Positions 21,645-34,098 of a stretch of DNA of 64,000 bases are shown piece after piece. Where the stretch lies: contig OZ037866.1 in the NCBI GenBank assembly GCA_964035575.1, forward strand, positions 186,001-250,000. The letters run 5' to 3'. The notes under the pieces were generated by a model. That model was given only the letters and a program-made list of their open reading frames with translations, was not told the DNA's origin and ran no database searches. Each line of letters opens with the position of its first letter. Positions within the stretch are counted from its first letter, which is position 1. Position numbers and translations under genes: made by a program. The stretch comes from Rhynchopus sp. YZ270_cl-10. Taxonomy: Eukaryota; Euglenozoa; Diplonemea; Diplonemida; Diplonemidae.

Positions 21645-22439
21645 TTTTGCCTTTTGCTTTTGCATTTTTTTTTTTTTTTTTTAATGGTGTGGCACGTTGC
21701 CCAGCTTTTCATGTACTTTTTGTTTACAGCAAGTAGTTTTGACCTAAAATGCATGTATCAGTTTTTACAGGCCATTTTCAGGTTTTGTGTATAAAATATG
21801 GCCAGTAAAAAAAAAAGGGTAGCGTACCGTGCGCCTGCGGCGCAAGCTTGCATTCCATCCTTCCCATGACACAGTTAGGCTGTAAAAAAAGTGCAATTTT
21901 CTCGTTGTTGAACTGGATACCTTTGCCATCAAGGAGTTGCAGCGGAAGGGCCATTGTCCCCTCCCTCCCCTCAACCGACATCCAACCCGCCACAGACTTT
22001 TTTTCAACAACAATCGCAGACCTAAATTTCCTGTAGAAAATACCTGCCCGAGATTGCAGATCCGTGATCCGTGAACGTATTATGACAATACACTTGTGCG
22101 AGGTGGGCAGAGGTGGGCGGGCACCCGGGGGTTTTTCCCATTTTTTTTGGATCGGGCACCCGGGTTTTTTCTAAGGATTTTTACAGGCGATTTTTGGGTT
22201 TTTTCTGAGAACACGTTGCCCTCCTACCGAAACATGTTCTCGTTTTTCCCTTTTCGGGGTGCTTTTTGGCTTTTTCCGAGCTTCCGATTGCTCTCCACGG
22301 TGGGGTCACATGTGTGTACAAAAACGCGCTATGGTACCCTTACACGAAATATGAGTTTCTCCGGTTTTAGTTAGGAAACCCCGGTTTGCAAAAAAAAAAA
22401 AACGTACCGAGCAAAATCGCCAAAAATCTACGGTAGTGG

Positions 22440-22950
22440 GTAGCAAGTTAGCGCGACCCCTGTGGCTGAGTGCATTTTTTTTTTTTTTGTTACCCCCCTT
22501 TTTTACAATACATGTCAACTACATAAGAACTACATAAATCAGACTTTTTTTTTGGGCACGTACCACACCATTCTTGTAGTTTTTTTGTATTTTTTTGTAT
22601 TGTTTTTTTTTTTGTTTTTTTTTTTTTTTTTTTTTGTTTTTTTTTTTTTTTTTTTTTTTTTGTTGTTTTTTTTTGTTTTTGCAGTGGTAACCTTTTTCTT
22701 TGTTTTGGCTGTAGAGGGAGGGGAAGGCTCGTTTAAATTGTTACAACGTGACAACAAACCACTTCGGTGACCTTGACCCCCTACATATAAAAAATAAGCA
22801 AATTCTTTCTCTACCCCCCCCATCCCCACTCCTCTTCCCATCACCCAGCCCCTCCCTACCTATGCATGCTTTCTTCTGATTTTTGTCGACAATCGCCTAA
22901 GGACCGCTTGGGGAACCTATGGTCAGTACTCAATTTTTTTTTTGTTGAGT
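22440..22950. other. poly-T/G-rich spacer downstream of the CCCH gene
   Basis: Long T-runs with scattered G, plus the TCGACAATCG motif at 22886. This is presumably the 3' flank of the minus-strand gene at 22951. I see no gene. Confidence 0.5.
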
Positions 22951-24186
22951 TTATTTTGCTCCCTTTTCACCGCGACCTCGTCTTTCGCGTCGGCCTTCTC
23001 CGCTTGGTCGACCTTCACCGTTTGGTCGACCTTCGCCCACGAAAGAGGATCGTGAACCGACACCCATGACTCCTCCTCCTCCTCCTCTTCCTTTTCCCTT
23101 AACCTCTCTGCTTCTGGCGGTCTCGGAGTTTTCCTTTATTCTGTAGGTTATGGTTTCTTCGGGAGGGGACGGGGCAACTGAGTCGCTCTCCAAGGCAGCT
23201 GGGTGAATTGACTCTTTTCCATGAATTTTTATCCGATCTGTGAGAAGCATTTTTCGTCTGCTGAAATGGAGCCGTGAGCAAGAGTCGCCTCGCCAACATC
23301 CGGATCGGTTCGAATATTCTTTGCAGCGCATGACACGCCATACGATGTCTGAAGCATGAGTCCATTGGCCTTGACAGGCCGCGCATCGTACCGTCATTTT
23401 CCCTTTTCGAACCCTCACATTTTCCCATGAATTATGCGAGCACGGCACCAATGTTTTACCATATGCAAACTGATCGGCATCAGAAACGCCTGCAGACGGG
23501 GGTTGCGCCCTTGACGCTGTGGAGCTCTCATACAAATAGCGCTCATCGACAAACTGCGGGAGTTCGCTGGATTGCGACGGGCTAGGCTCAGAGGGGTCAA
23601 ATGGGTCTGAACAGTAAAGAAAGTCCTGAGAAGGGAGCGGGGCGGGGTACTCCTCAAGCACAGCGTCCTCGGGGTGGGATAGGGGCTCCGCCGTGGGGAG
23701 GAGAACCTCCTCAGACGGGAGCACCATCTGCACGATGGGGTTAGGCGAGTTGACTTCACTGTACTGGATGCTTGTGGTTGGGATGACGGACATCATCGGC
23801 ACAACGCTCTGTTGGGGTTGGACCTGCTGGTACAACGTCTGCTGTGTAGGCTCCTGCGGTGAAGTGTACACAAAATACTGCGGGGCAGCCTGAAGAATCT
23901 GTGTCTGCCCCTGCGGCGGCTGCAAAATTTGTGTTTGCCCTGGTGTTTGCTGTAATATATGGGTCTGCCCCTGGGCTGGTTGTAGAATCTGTGTTTGCCC
24001 CTGGGAGGATTGCAGAATTTGAGTCCGTCCTGGTGCCGTCTGCTGCAGAATCTGCCCCTGGGCCTGTTGCGGCAGAAGCAGCACCTGGCTGCTGCTGCTC
24101 GCAGTCGGCACAATGTACCTCACATTGGTCTGCACAACATCGCTTATGGGAACCTGATGTATTATGTGTACATTGTGCGGATTCAT
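22951..24186 (-). CDS. CCCH zinc-finger protein with glutamine-rich repeats
   Basis: The product is about 411 residues from the ATG at 24184-24186 (MNPHNVHIIHQVP). Residues about 45-105 hold imperfect 10-residue repeats of QGQTQILQ type. A long low-complexity linker rich in P, S and Q follows. A compact Cys/His module then contains HNSWENVRVRKGKMTVRC, a CxxC pair and RCKEYSNRSGCWRGDSCSRLH. The last is a canonical C-x8-C-x5-C-x3-H finger, the class that binds RNA. The C-terminus is basic and glycine-rich (GKGRGGGGG, EGRRERRGRG), another RNA-binding feature. Its role is likely mRNA regulation; this is inference from the domains. The frame stays open upstream to 24684, so a longer start or a spliced 5' exon (CACCTCAG just upstream could be an acceptor) is possible. 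The added part is not protein-like, so I prefer the ATG at 24186. Confidence 0.8.
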   Translation of the reverse strand: MNPHNVHIIHQVPISDVVQTNVRYIVPTASSSSQVLLLPQQAQGQILQQTAPGRTQILQSSQGQTQILQPAQGQTHILQQTPGQTQILQPPQGQTQILQAAPQYFVYTSPQEPTQQTLYQQVQPQQSVVPMMSVIPTTSIQYSEVNSPNPIVQMVLPSEEVLLPTAEPLSHPEDAVLEEYPAPLPSQDFLYCSDPFDPSEPSPSQSSELPQFVDERYLYESSTASRAQPPSAGVSDADQFAYGKTLVPCSHNSWENVRVRKGKMTVRCAACQGQWTHASDIVWRVMRCKEYSNRSGCWRGDSCSRLHFSRRKMLLTDRIKIHGKESIHPAALESDSVAPSPPEETITYRIKENSETARSREVKGKGRGGGGGVMGVGSRSSFVGEGRPNGEGRPSGEGRRERRGRGEKGAK

Positions 24187-24759
24187 GGGTTGGTGCCCTG
24201 AGGTGATGTGTGATGTGAAACAATTAAAAAAAAAAAAGACTCGCTCAGTCGACGTGGAGAAGGTCAGAGAGAGGACGCCAATAGGCGCGAAAGACGTGGT
24301 GACGGGGAAACCTCGTAGGAGTGGGTGCAGGAAACGCATGCAGAAGCTCGCGGAGTACCGGCGCAATGCCGCGGATGAGCCGGAGTCCGTGAAGGCGACA
24401 TTCTCACTTTCTCGGTGAGCGACCAGTTTGGTGGGGCACCTGTGTGCCAGGACGTGTAAATGGTGCGTACGGTGATGATAGCGCTTATTGCCAGCAACGC
24501 AAAACGAAGCAAGCCTCGCATGGGAAGGCGCTGTCGTATCGCGAGAAGGACATCCAGGATGAAAGCCAGATTCCCCCCCCCCCCCCCCCCGCAGTGGTTT
24601 TAAAAAGGAACTACCAAGCACCCTCTCTCCTGGCCTTTCATCCGAACCCACACTCTCCATTTCAACGAAAATCGATGTCATCACAGCAATATTTGTCTAA
24701 AAAACACCCCCCCTTTTTTTTTGATCTTGACCAAAAACGCTTCTTTTTTTTTTCCCCCC
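24187..24759. other. intergenic segment between SMG1 and the CCCH gene
   Basis: This is about 570 bp that should contain the SMG1 3' end and the CCCH promoter. It is GC-rich at 24245-24420. There a plus-strand frame (RERTPIGAKDVV, KRMQKLAEYRRNAADEPE) looks more protein-like than the minus frame, and GTGAGC follows it. I do not call a gene, because it would lie antisense between two minus-strand genes. A poly-C run is at 24571-24590. Confidence 0.4.
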
Positions 24760-27700
24760 TTACACCCACGGGGTCCAGCCCTCGTACATTCGTTTCAGAT
24801 TGTCCGTCGAGGTGGCTGCACGGATGATCCTTCGTGCTTGTTGTTCTGGAGATTCTGTTTCATTGTTGTCTAACCCTTGGAGTCGTTGGTTTACGAGGAA
24901 GAGACAGTCACGGCTGCGCTCTGGGTGGGTCACCCATTCGAGAGGGGGGCGATGCGAGAATGTGCTCAGGATGTTCATCACGGAGTTCTGCTCTGTCCGC
25001 AACGCTGCCAATGTGTCTGCGCAGACCTGCACGAAGCCGCCTTCTACTCCTGCAAACCCTAGCCCACCTCGCACGCTGTTTGTCAACCTAAAAGGCACAC
25101 ACTCCGGCACCTTCAACGCCAACCCCTTATCCAACGACACAGAATAGTCAATATGCAGTGTCCCCCCGGTTGACAAATCGATCAGAATATTGTCGAGGTG
25201 TCTGTCCCCTATGCCTAGAACATAGCCCACAGCGGACATCGTCGCCAGCGAGGCAGTGTAGTTCTGGGTTGCGGAGAGCCAGCGTTGGAAGCCGATCCCG
25301 GGGGTGGTGGTGTTTGTGTTGCTGCATCGTGGTACCAGCCCTGCTGCGTAAAATATCTCTTTTCGTAATAAGTCGTGCGGGACTTCAGAGCTAAGCTGTT
25401 GGAACACCTTTGTTAGCACCGCTTCAGGCCACAGTGCCCGTTGTGCGAGCAGTGCTGTATCCGAATATGTGTCCCCCAACGCTTGCCGCAGTAACGGAAA
25501 CAACGTTTCATAAAATCGTGCAACAGGGCGGAACCGGGGCGGGCTTCCGCCGTCGTCGTTATTGGCAGCCCCGGGTTTGTCCGCAGCCTTCCTCTTCCGC
25601 CCTGTAGAGGGGCTGGTGGTGTCGCCCTCGAGTCTCCCCTCCTTCACTTCTGCACGATGCTTTATCCACCTCCGATGGCAATGAAAAATCGGCTCCACAT
25701 TTTCAACAAGCCGCACCACTCCTGCTTTATACCCTAAGATTACTACATCGTACGTTGTGATACGATCCCACTTCTGCGGGCTTCGTGTTTTCAACGCATT
25801 GTTTACATGACGCATAACCTGCAAGACGAGAGTATCAAACGATAAATCGTCCTTCCCCTTCAGCAATAACCTAACGTGCTCTCCTTTAGACGACCACACA
25901 CCGATTTTCTTCGGCCGCGTACGCGTTGCAAGGATTGTAACGGCTCCGTCGACCCTGAGAATGCGGTTGTCATTGGTTCCTTCAGCACTGCATTGAGGGA
26001 TGGGGACACTCCCGTACACCCCATGTGTCATCCCCAGATGCAATACCGGACTGATATCCGATAGAGCCACCTGTAGAATGTCAACTCCCTCTGAATCGGT
26101 CTTCTTTTGCACGGCATACGGTGCAGTGATGTCCCCTTTGCCACCCTCACGCTCCTTCAGTAGCATAGAGAGACGGTGGATGAGGTGGTTCAGCGCGGCT
26201 GTTGGAAGAAGCTCGCGTGCTTCAGGAATGGTCAGCTCAGAGGTGTCATCGTTGTGTGCAATGTGAAGCGCGTTGACCTGGGTGCTCAAAGCAAAGACGG
26301 TGCTGTGCACCGCCTCAAGAAAACTGTGTAGTTTGGTGCACGCCAAGGCAGCGTGAGACGCAATGCTTGAGGTCCCATCTGCGCATTTTTTCCGATCTGC
26401 CGCAACCTCCTCTGTCTTAAGCACAACATACTCTGCATACACAGTTAAATACCGGAGAATCGGCTTCAACAACTCCCGCAGCTTGACCGCCACCGCCTGC
26501 CTGGTCAAACACTTTGGAGTCCACTCCTCATCTTCCCTCTCCTTCAAAATAAATCGCGCATAGCTAGGCTCCACCGCCCTGCTGAACTGCAGGCACGCCG
26601 TGAGGACACCGACTAATTCATCTTCGTAGGTTTCGGTTATTTTGACCATTTCTTTGGCGAAGCTGTCTGCGACGGAGAAGATGTTGCTTTGATGGAGCAC
26701 TTGCAGCATCCTAGCCGCAAAGTGCGCCTGCCTCTGAGCAACATGCGGCGCACACTTTGGAATCAATTCCGCAGCACGCTCCGACCGCAATCTTGCAGAA
26801 CTGAACAAACTAAACGTCAACGGTGGGTCCGCCACAGACGGCGTCTCTTGCGCCTCCCCTATACTCGCCCCATTGCAGTACGCCACAACGTGATACAACA
26901 CTGCCTGCGGGAACTCCTCGGCAAGCCCGACCAGCACCCTCTCGGCAAGCTGCGTCCCCCCAGTCGCCTCGTTCTCCACAGAAAATACCCGAGCAAACAA
27001 CTGCGGCACCACACCCACCCACACCCCCAACCCTACCTTTATAATCCTATCGAGCACCCCCTCCACATCCCCCACAACCCGGTCCAGCAAGGAGAGGATG
27101 CGAAGCGTGAGGGTAACGTCGAAGTGCTGTGACGTGCCGGATGGGGTGCCGGAGGCGAGTGTGTCGACGCACAGAGTGGCAACGTCAAGGATGCGAGAGG
27201 GCCCCGAGGAATCGTCTGAGGAGCCTTGGTCCGTCTGTGCGGCGTGGCGTACCTCCTTACAGAATTCTTCATATGTATGGTCGCAGTGCGCGGCCCGAAT
27301 ACGGAAGGCCTCATTGCCTACCGCAGAGGCAGTGTGGAGGAGAGGCGCAGTGGTAGCGGTGGTGGAGGTGTCGGTCTCATTGGGGACACGGTCCATGCAG
27401 CGACCTGTAGAAGGGGGGTTTTTATATATTTTGATAAATTGTTGGAGTAGTGTAGTTGCCTCGGTTGTGTTGCCACAGTTGTGCAATCTCCACTGTTTAT
27501 TTTTTGTAGTTTCGACAATCACCTGTCCGAGGACGGGTTCTGTACACAAAGTCGCCCGAAGGCTAATGAATTTCTAAGGTATAGATGCAGATCATCCTCA
27601 ACCCAATGAAATTGCTTTTTTTTTTGAACTATAATAAAAGAAATAAATTTCTTGCGATTGAAAACAAAACGACCTGTAGAAGGGGGCGGGGGGGTTTTGT

Positions 27701-30700
27701 AGTGAAGCATGACCGGTAATGAAAGAGGACCTCAGCAGAATAGTATCGGGGTGATAGAAAAAAAAAAATGGCATGGGGAACAGAGCATATTTGCCTGAAT
27801 TTATTTTCTCCAAAAAAAGGGGCCTTTTTTTTCCATACCCATCAGGATCTCACATAGGTATGATACGGTTTCCTTTGGTAGTCTTTTCTTCCCTTCTGCG
27901 ACGGCTGCTTGCACCTCTGTTGTAGTGCGCGCCACTGCTTCCAACAGGCGCACTGGCGACAGCGTCACGGGCACACCCCTACCACCTGCCGCACCCTGCA
28001 CACCCTCCACTGACGCTGCCCTACGTAAGGCCTCTGTTGTAAGCACATCGTTGATGGACAGCATTTCACGGAGCGACGCAAAACTGTCCGACAACGCTTC
28101 GGTCGAGAAGCGAGCATCCAACCCACCACCCCGCTCCGATGTCTGCAAAACGTTCAACAACGCTGCCACGGCACGGACCTGCGGGTCCATGGAATGCACT
28201 GCTGTCGCTGCCACCTTCGCGCCACCTCCTTCCTCTGCATACATCTGCCCGACACAGGACACTTCATCAAAGAACGTTGCCTTCATGCAAAGAACTGCAG
28301 TAGGTTGGGATGGGTCATCTGTGCCTTCTGACCATTCGCTTAAACACCGCGCACAGCCTGCAGCAAGAGCGAGAGGTGAAAACCCTCCGACGGACTGTCC
28401 CTTACTTCCTTCAGCGTTATACGCATCGACCAACTCCGTTTTAAGGTAGCCTAGGAGCATCGCAGTTTGTGGGTTTGAGGCTCCTCCGTTGCTGTCACGT
28501 TCTCTCTCAGCCAGCGCTATTCTTGCAATAAAAGCTGATAAACTACTGTACGACCCTGAAGCAAGACACACCTGAATCATCCTCTTTGCCGCAACCTGAA
28601 CCGAATAAATCTGACTTTCTACAATGACATCAGGAAGCGGCAAAATAGGGCTTTTTGTTCCACTCTTCGTACCCTGCTCGAACATAACAGAGACATGAAA
28701 CAGCTTCATATATTTGTCCACAGCTGCGGAGTATTCCCCAGCCGCTTCGTTGATGAATGCTGACAAAATTGAGGAAAATATGTCAAGCTTTTTCCGCAAC
28801 GCAACCTTCTGCGGGCTGTCCTTCTTCCCCCCTTTACGTTTCATAGGAGCTTTGTCATCTTCATCGAGGAGAGCGAAGAGTGGGCCTTTGACGAGGTGCT
28901 CGATCCGGAGCTTTACCCCAGTGATGTAATGCGCGCAGGATTGGCTCCCGGTTGCGGCCCCGCGGACACATAGTGCAGCACAAAGAAATAGACCAACCTT
29001 CTCGATCTCCGCAAAGAATTGGGCAGCTTTGTTAGCAGGTGCTTTGCTCAGGAAGGCCTCTACGGACTGTAGACGAGCCTCGCAGGTGTGTACAATGAGT
29101 GGATCCAACAGCCCTCCTAACGCGCCAGTGTTCCACAACGCTTCGCATGCGGACACCGCGTTACCTCTTAATCCTGCAAAATGCTCTTCAATCGCGTCGA
29201 ATAGCGTTTTTTCGTCGGGATTGGGATTGGGCGGGGAGGAGGAGGAGGAGGAGGAAGACGGAGCTGTCTCTGATCGAACCAAACCCCGAAACACCTCAAG
29301 AAAGAAGTTTCGTTCAAATAAATCGGTCGTTTCAAAGTCATGTTCAGCACCACGACACAACACCGCTTCCACCTGGCTATAAACAAAAAGCGACCGCAAC
29401 GGGGTCGACCGATGCCACGACCGTTCTGCAGGCGAAGTTGAGGAGCTGAACACTTTGTGGCAACGGAGGAGAAAGTCCTGCTGGAAACGCATCTGGTTGA
29501 CAACTAATGAGGAGCACCGCCCGGCCCCATCTTTGATTCTACGGTCCAGGCTGCTTAATATGCTTCGAAGGGTGGAAGGAAGGGCACGTTGCGCTGTCGC
29601 ATCCTGATTGCGGTCCCACAGCACCGCGCTTTGCACCACATCATGCACACCACCTAGCACCCCCGCAAGAAGAGTACCGCTCTCTGTAGTATCCACCATA
29701 TCCTCCGCCATCTTCGCACCAGGTAGTACAATGCTAAGATCTGCTCTCTTCGCAAAGGAAGCATAAAACGGCGACTCTCGCAACTCGCTTTCAACAAATT
29801 TTTTGGAGACCTTCCACGCACACATCCTAGCCTTGGTAACCTCCTTGCGCAATGCCCCCTCTCTGCAGTCACAACGTACCCGAAGCAATGTGAGCAAGGT
29901 GTCCATCACCTCCCCATTGTCCACCAGAGAACACCGTTCCACCACGGAAACGACGTTGTGGATAATGCGACACGAGGTTTGTACGGTGCTGTCGGAATTG
30001 GAAAATGAGTGCAAAGAGAGTGAGGCGGTTTCTACTAAAGGGGCGTACACTGTATTCCACATATTCGAATTCATTTTGACACCTTCCGTGCAAGTAGAGT
30101 GTAACACCGTGGCCGCGGAACTGCAAAATGCAAGAATCTGTTGTGCATGCTGCACATCACCGCGAAGACTCACCACGCCCCTCTCCGGCGCGCATACCGA
30201 ACGCAGTGCATCCCCCACCAAAGACACTACCGTTGCATGGCTCCCCTCCATCATGCCCAACACCTTCACACAGAGCGCTCGCAGCGCCGATTTACCTTCA
30301 TAGGTAGGTCTTCCCTCACCCAGCTCTATACTACATTGAGCTACCGAATCATTCAAGGCAACGATCAGTGAAGTGTTCGAAGACAACAGTTCTAACAGTG
30401 GGAAAACCGCGTCAGTATTGACAACACAATTGAGGAGAAACGATTTCGCTGGACGGTTCAAACCTTCTTTTATAATCTCCTGATAGATTCGTGAGAGAAG
30501 ACGCGCGTTGGAGAGGTTGCTTTTGAGGTATGTAAAGACGTTGGAGACGGGGGTGCAACCACAGAGAGGGTTTTGAGTGACAGCCTCAAAGATTGTGAAT
30601 GGCGTATATTCAGATGAAAATGCGCAGAAACGGAGATCTTCCATGCAGTCTAAAATCACATCAACCAGACCACAGCTGTCTGTGGTCGCCTGCTCGTCGT

Positions 30701-32303
30701 CGAGGCAGAGAAGAACATCAAAGCATTGCTTGAGAAGACCCCAGCTCGCATCGTGGCTCTCATTTGCGCGGAGGTGGGCAGAGTACAAGGTGCTGCAGGC
30801 CCGCTGCAGTGGGGCGAACAGCGTGGTGCTGCGGATCGCTGGGAGCAGGGACGCTGTCGAAGAAAGGAGCAACGTTGCCACTGCTTCGTCCTGCATCAAT
30901 AGAGCTCCGTGCGCATCGGCGACCGCAGCGAGGAAGCGGTGCAGTGTGTCTTGAGGTGCGAGGGGAGCAGAGGAGGAGGTGGAGGAGGAGGAGGTGGAGG
31001 GTGCCGCTAACACCACCACAACACACCGCCAGAACGCAAGGGAGACCGTTGCAACAAGGTTGGCGATAGCGTCCGCTGTAGAGAAGATTTTAAAGTGGTT
31101 ATAGACAACAAAAGGTGTTGCCAGTTTTCAATGAGAGTTGCTATTTTTGCAGGGAAGGGGGGTCGAGTAAAAAAAAAAAAGCTGTGAGGAGAGAAAAAGG
31201 AGGTAAAATAGACGCCCCTTATTCTCGGGAAGAAAAAAAAAATACAAAAAAAAATATTCTGGATTTCTGTTCTCATTTCTTAGAGATTTCAAAATAACAG
31301 TACCTGACGGAATGGCTTTGACCACAGGACAGCGTGCCCCCCTCTCCTCCGCAATCTGTTCTTCCAAGGCAAGCCATGCGGCATGCGGCTCTCCGTTGAG
31401 GAGCATTTCAACTAATCCGGCACTTGCTTCTTTCCCTCCTTCTCCTTCTGCTTCTCCTGCTTCTCCTCCTTCTCCTCCTTCTCCTCCTTCTCCTCCTTCT
31501 CCTCCTTCTCCTCTGCGCTTCATCCCTGTGTACCACGCTGGGAGCGCTTCTGGGGAGAGGAGGACGGCAAGACGAATAGCGTCGGATGCGGCGACTGCTG
31601 GGGTGTTGCGCTGCGCCGCAGAAAGCGTTTCATGGAGGAGGTGCAGGGCGGCTACAGTAAGGGTGTGGGCTGTGGTGTCATCACCATCACCACCACCTCC
31701 TAACAGGGCTGCTACCACCCCACCAGCCTGCACAACCACCCGACCCAGTGTGGCACTCCCACTCCCTCTCTCCTCTGGGACCCGCACCCTCGCCTTAACG
31801 AGAGAAGAAGGTGCCCGCCCTCTCACCCCAACCACAACCATGTCAACCAAAATGGTGACAATATCAAAAACTCCGTCTGTGATCTGCTCGGTTTCGATGA
31901 GACTGAGGAGGACATCAAATGAGGCCTCGATTTGGCCGATTTGGGTGTTATTTGGCAGAAAATTTTGGCCATTTTGCTCTTGAATTTCAGGGAGAAAGGG
32001 GGTGATAACGTTTTGTACGGTCCGGTGCGTTGCGGTTGACAGAGCGTCAAGGAGGTTAGGGCAGAAGCTTGTTTTGGAGAAAGCTTCATTTGGGGTGTCT
32101 GGTGTGGTTTGAACTGCCTGCGGGGCAAGAGGGGTTTCTCTTCGTAAAATTGAGACCCCACCACTACCACCGCCACCACCACCGCCAGGTGACGCCAAAG
32201 GGGCTGTTGCACCCCCTCCACCACCCCCACCTCCACCCATCGCCCGTCCACCAGATCGCCCTCCTTTGCCACCTCTCCCCTGCCTCTTACCTTCACCCCC
32301 CAT
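24760..32303 (-). CDS. SMG1: SMG1-type PI3K-related kinase, three exons
   Basis: Exons are 31304-32303, 27839-31075 and 24760-27404. Phases match at both junctions (donors GTACTG and GTATGG, acceptors CTACAG), giving about 2293 residues. SMG1 phosphorylates UPF1 in nonsense-mediated mRNA decay. The first about 60 residues are glycine-rich, and the rest of exons 1 and 2 is helical HEAT/FAT-like sequence (for example AAGEYSAAVDKYMKLF). The kinase is in exon 3: catalytic loop GIGDRHLDN near residue 2150 and the metal-binding segment LHIDYSVSLDKG at about 2162, followed by VPECVPFRLT. The last 32 residues form a FATC domain ending NLKRMYEGWTPWV. LHIDY followed by VPFRLT and a C-terminus of YEGWTxWV are SMG1 hallmarks rather than mTOR or ATM. 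Animal SMG1 is about 3,660 residues, so this is a compact form. Intron 2 contains a retroposon. The short helical N-terminus and exact start are less certain. Confidence 0.88.
27418..27669 (-). mobile_element. composite short retroposon in SMG1 intron 2
   Basis: The insert is flanked by a direct repeat CGACCTGTAGAAGGGGG (27401-27417 and about 27669-27685), a 16-17-bp target duplication of the size left by LINE-type machinery. Read on the minus strand it contains blocks found elsewhere: GGTTGAGGATGATCTGCATC (as at 14885-14920), GACTTTGTGTACAGAACCCG and GTGATTGTCGAAACTACAAA (as at 46733-46785), then CAGTGGAGATTGCACAACTG (as at 51115-51170), and an A-rich end. The duplicated target includes the CTTCTACAG of the intron's 3' splice site. 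Confidence 0.65.
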
Positions 32304-33156
32304 CTTAAGTCTGGAAACCCGATGTCTACAAGAATCTTTTTAAGGCATTTAAAAGTGCAGGGATAACGTAAATCTATTGGGGTGGGTGGGTGGGGGTGGG
32401 GTGGGGGGTGGGGGAAGGGAAAGGGGGCTGTTTGTGGTGAATTTTGGGTTTTTTTTTGGAGAAGGGGAAGAGAAGGAGGTGATTTGAGTTGATTTAAAAA
32501 AAACCCCCCTCAAGAAATCTGATGGTGTTTCGCTTCGCTCAGGGTCCTCAAGGGGGTGCAAAAAAAAATTTTTGCACCCAAAAAAAAAAAAAAAGAAAAG
32601 TCGGGGGGTGCAAAAAATATTTTTGCACCCCCAAAATTCCCAGAGAGGGGTGCAGGCTGAGGACCCTGGCTTCGCTTTCAAAAAAAAAAAAAAAAAAAAA
32701 AAAAATTCCAGCAGAACAGACGGAAAACCGCGTCAAAAAAAGAGTTCAGAAAAATCCCGAAAAGTTAAATAAAATTCTTGTGTTGGTCAAAAAAATGGGG
32801 TGGGGAAATTCTTTTTTTTTCCCCTGATATTTTTTCCTTTGATATTTCCGCAAGAGAGGGTTGGCAAATAGGGGTGGAAGGGAGGGGAGAAAGGGGGGGG
32901 GGGGGGGGGGAGAGAAATGGTACGGGGTGGTGTTTCTTTGTTTTTGTGTCATGGCGGTATGCGCGGCACAAAAAAAAAAAAAAAAAATGACACCGCCTCC
33001 TCCCCTTGTTCCCATCCCCCCCACCTTCCACTCCAACCAATCCTCCCATTGAAACGCGGTCCGGTTTCTTTTTTTTTTCTTCAGTCATGCTTTTTTGGTC
33101 ATTCAACCTCAACAGGAGAGCAAAGGGTCGAACAACAAAAAAAATAAAAAATAAAA
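32304..33156. other. upstream flank of SMG1, gene-free
   Basis: G-runs and C-runs, poly-A/T tracts, and inverted GGGGTGCAAAAA blocks at 32553-32632 with CAGGGTCCTC / GAGGACCCTG around them. This is a small inverted-repeat sequence of about 130 bp. I see no gene. Confidence 0.5.
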
Positions 33157-34098
33157 ATCAGTCCTATTCGTGGTCATTTACCCCCCCCCCCCCTAAATTT
33201 ACCCCCCCCCCTTATTTTACCCCCTTTTTCAGAAAAAAACGGTTCAGGCCAAAATAACATGGTAATTTACCCCCCCCCCTTATAATACCCTGTTGTGGCT
33301 GGTACTTTACCCCCCTGGGGGGGTAAAGTACCAGCCACCAGGTAATTTTTGGGTAATTATCGCCGCAACACGCCAGGTGGTGTTTTGTCACGAGTGACCT
33401 AAACCCACGAGCGAAGCGAGGGGGTTCAGGGAACGAGTGGCAAAACACCACCTGGCGTGTAATTATGGGGTAATAGTTTCACTTAGTGCAGCGCATACCT
33501 GTTTTGTTTTATGGTTTGCTGGGAGGGGCTGATGTGTTCAGCGGGTCGTACATCCGGAGACTGTAGGACTCGTCTGATTTGAAGCTGGAGACAAGCTCGA
33601 AATGAGGAAAGGGGTAAAGTGCAAATAATCTTTCACCCTGTTTTACATCACGTGTGCAGGTAGATGGGTGCAGGTGGGTACGTTTGTGCTGCGTGGGCGA
33701 TACGTTTGGGACACCTCACGGAATCTGAGGCAACACCGTGATCCCTGACCAGTCATGGTTCAGGCACGGGCAGAAAGATGATGTGGATGATGTGGATCCA
33801 TGATGCATGACTGCTTGCGATGTCGCAAGGAAGTGAGGAATTTTTTTCAGATGACACATTTGTCATGAGAGCATGTGTCGTCACACTGTGTTGTGCAAAA
33901 TTTTACCCCACCGTGTATGAAAAAGTCCCCCCTTCCCACCCAAAAACATGACCTAACCCATAACATGGTAATTTACCCCCCCCCCCTTACCCCCTCATTT
34001 ACCCCCCCCCCCCCCCCTTATTTTACCCCCTTATTTCCAAAATTTCCGGTTCACCGACCCAAAGGGGGGGGGGGTAAATGACCACGAATAGGACTGAT
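33157..34098. mobile_element. 0.94-kb TIR element with TTTACCCCCC subterminal repeats
   Basis: ATCAGTCCTATTCGTGGTCA and its complement form the ends. Just inside, TTTACCCCCCC or ATTTTACCCCC blocks repeat several times, in both orientations. A central palindrome GTACTTTACCCCC/GGGGGTAAAGTAC stands at 33301-33332. The hairpin CGAGCGAAGCGAG occurs at 33408-33420 with AACCC/GGGTT outer arms. No gene. Confidence 0.65.

Noticed and set aside
24245-24600. Plus-strand gene with KRMQKLAEYRRNAADEPE
   Set aside because: The frame is protein-like for about 55 codons, but it has no start, lies antisense between two minus-strand genes and fits no family. It is left as a note in the intergenic entry.
22951-24684. 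577-residue version of the CCCH protein starting at 24684
   Set aside because: The extra 166 residues are unlike protein, cross a poly-C run and a poly-A run, and are probably 5' flank.
33180-34080. TTTACCCCCC runs as an internal telomere
   Set aside because: The runs are irregular, occur in both orientations and are confined inside a TIR element.
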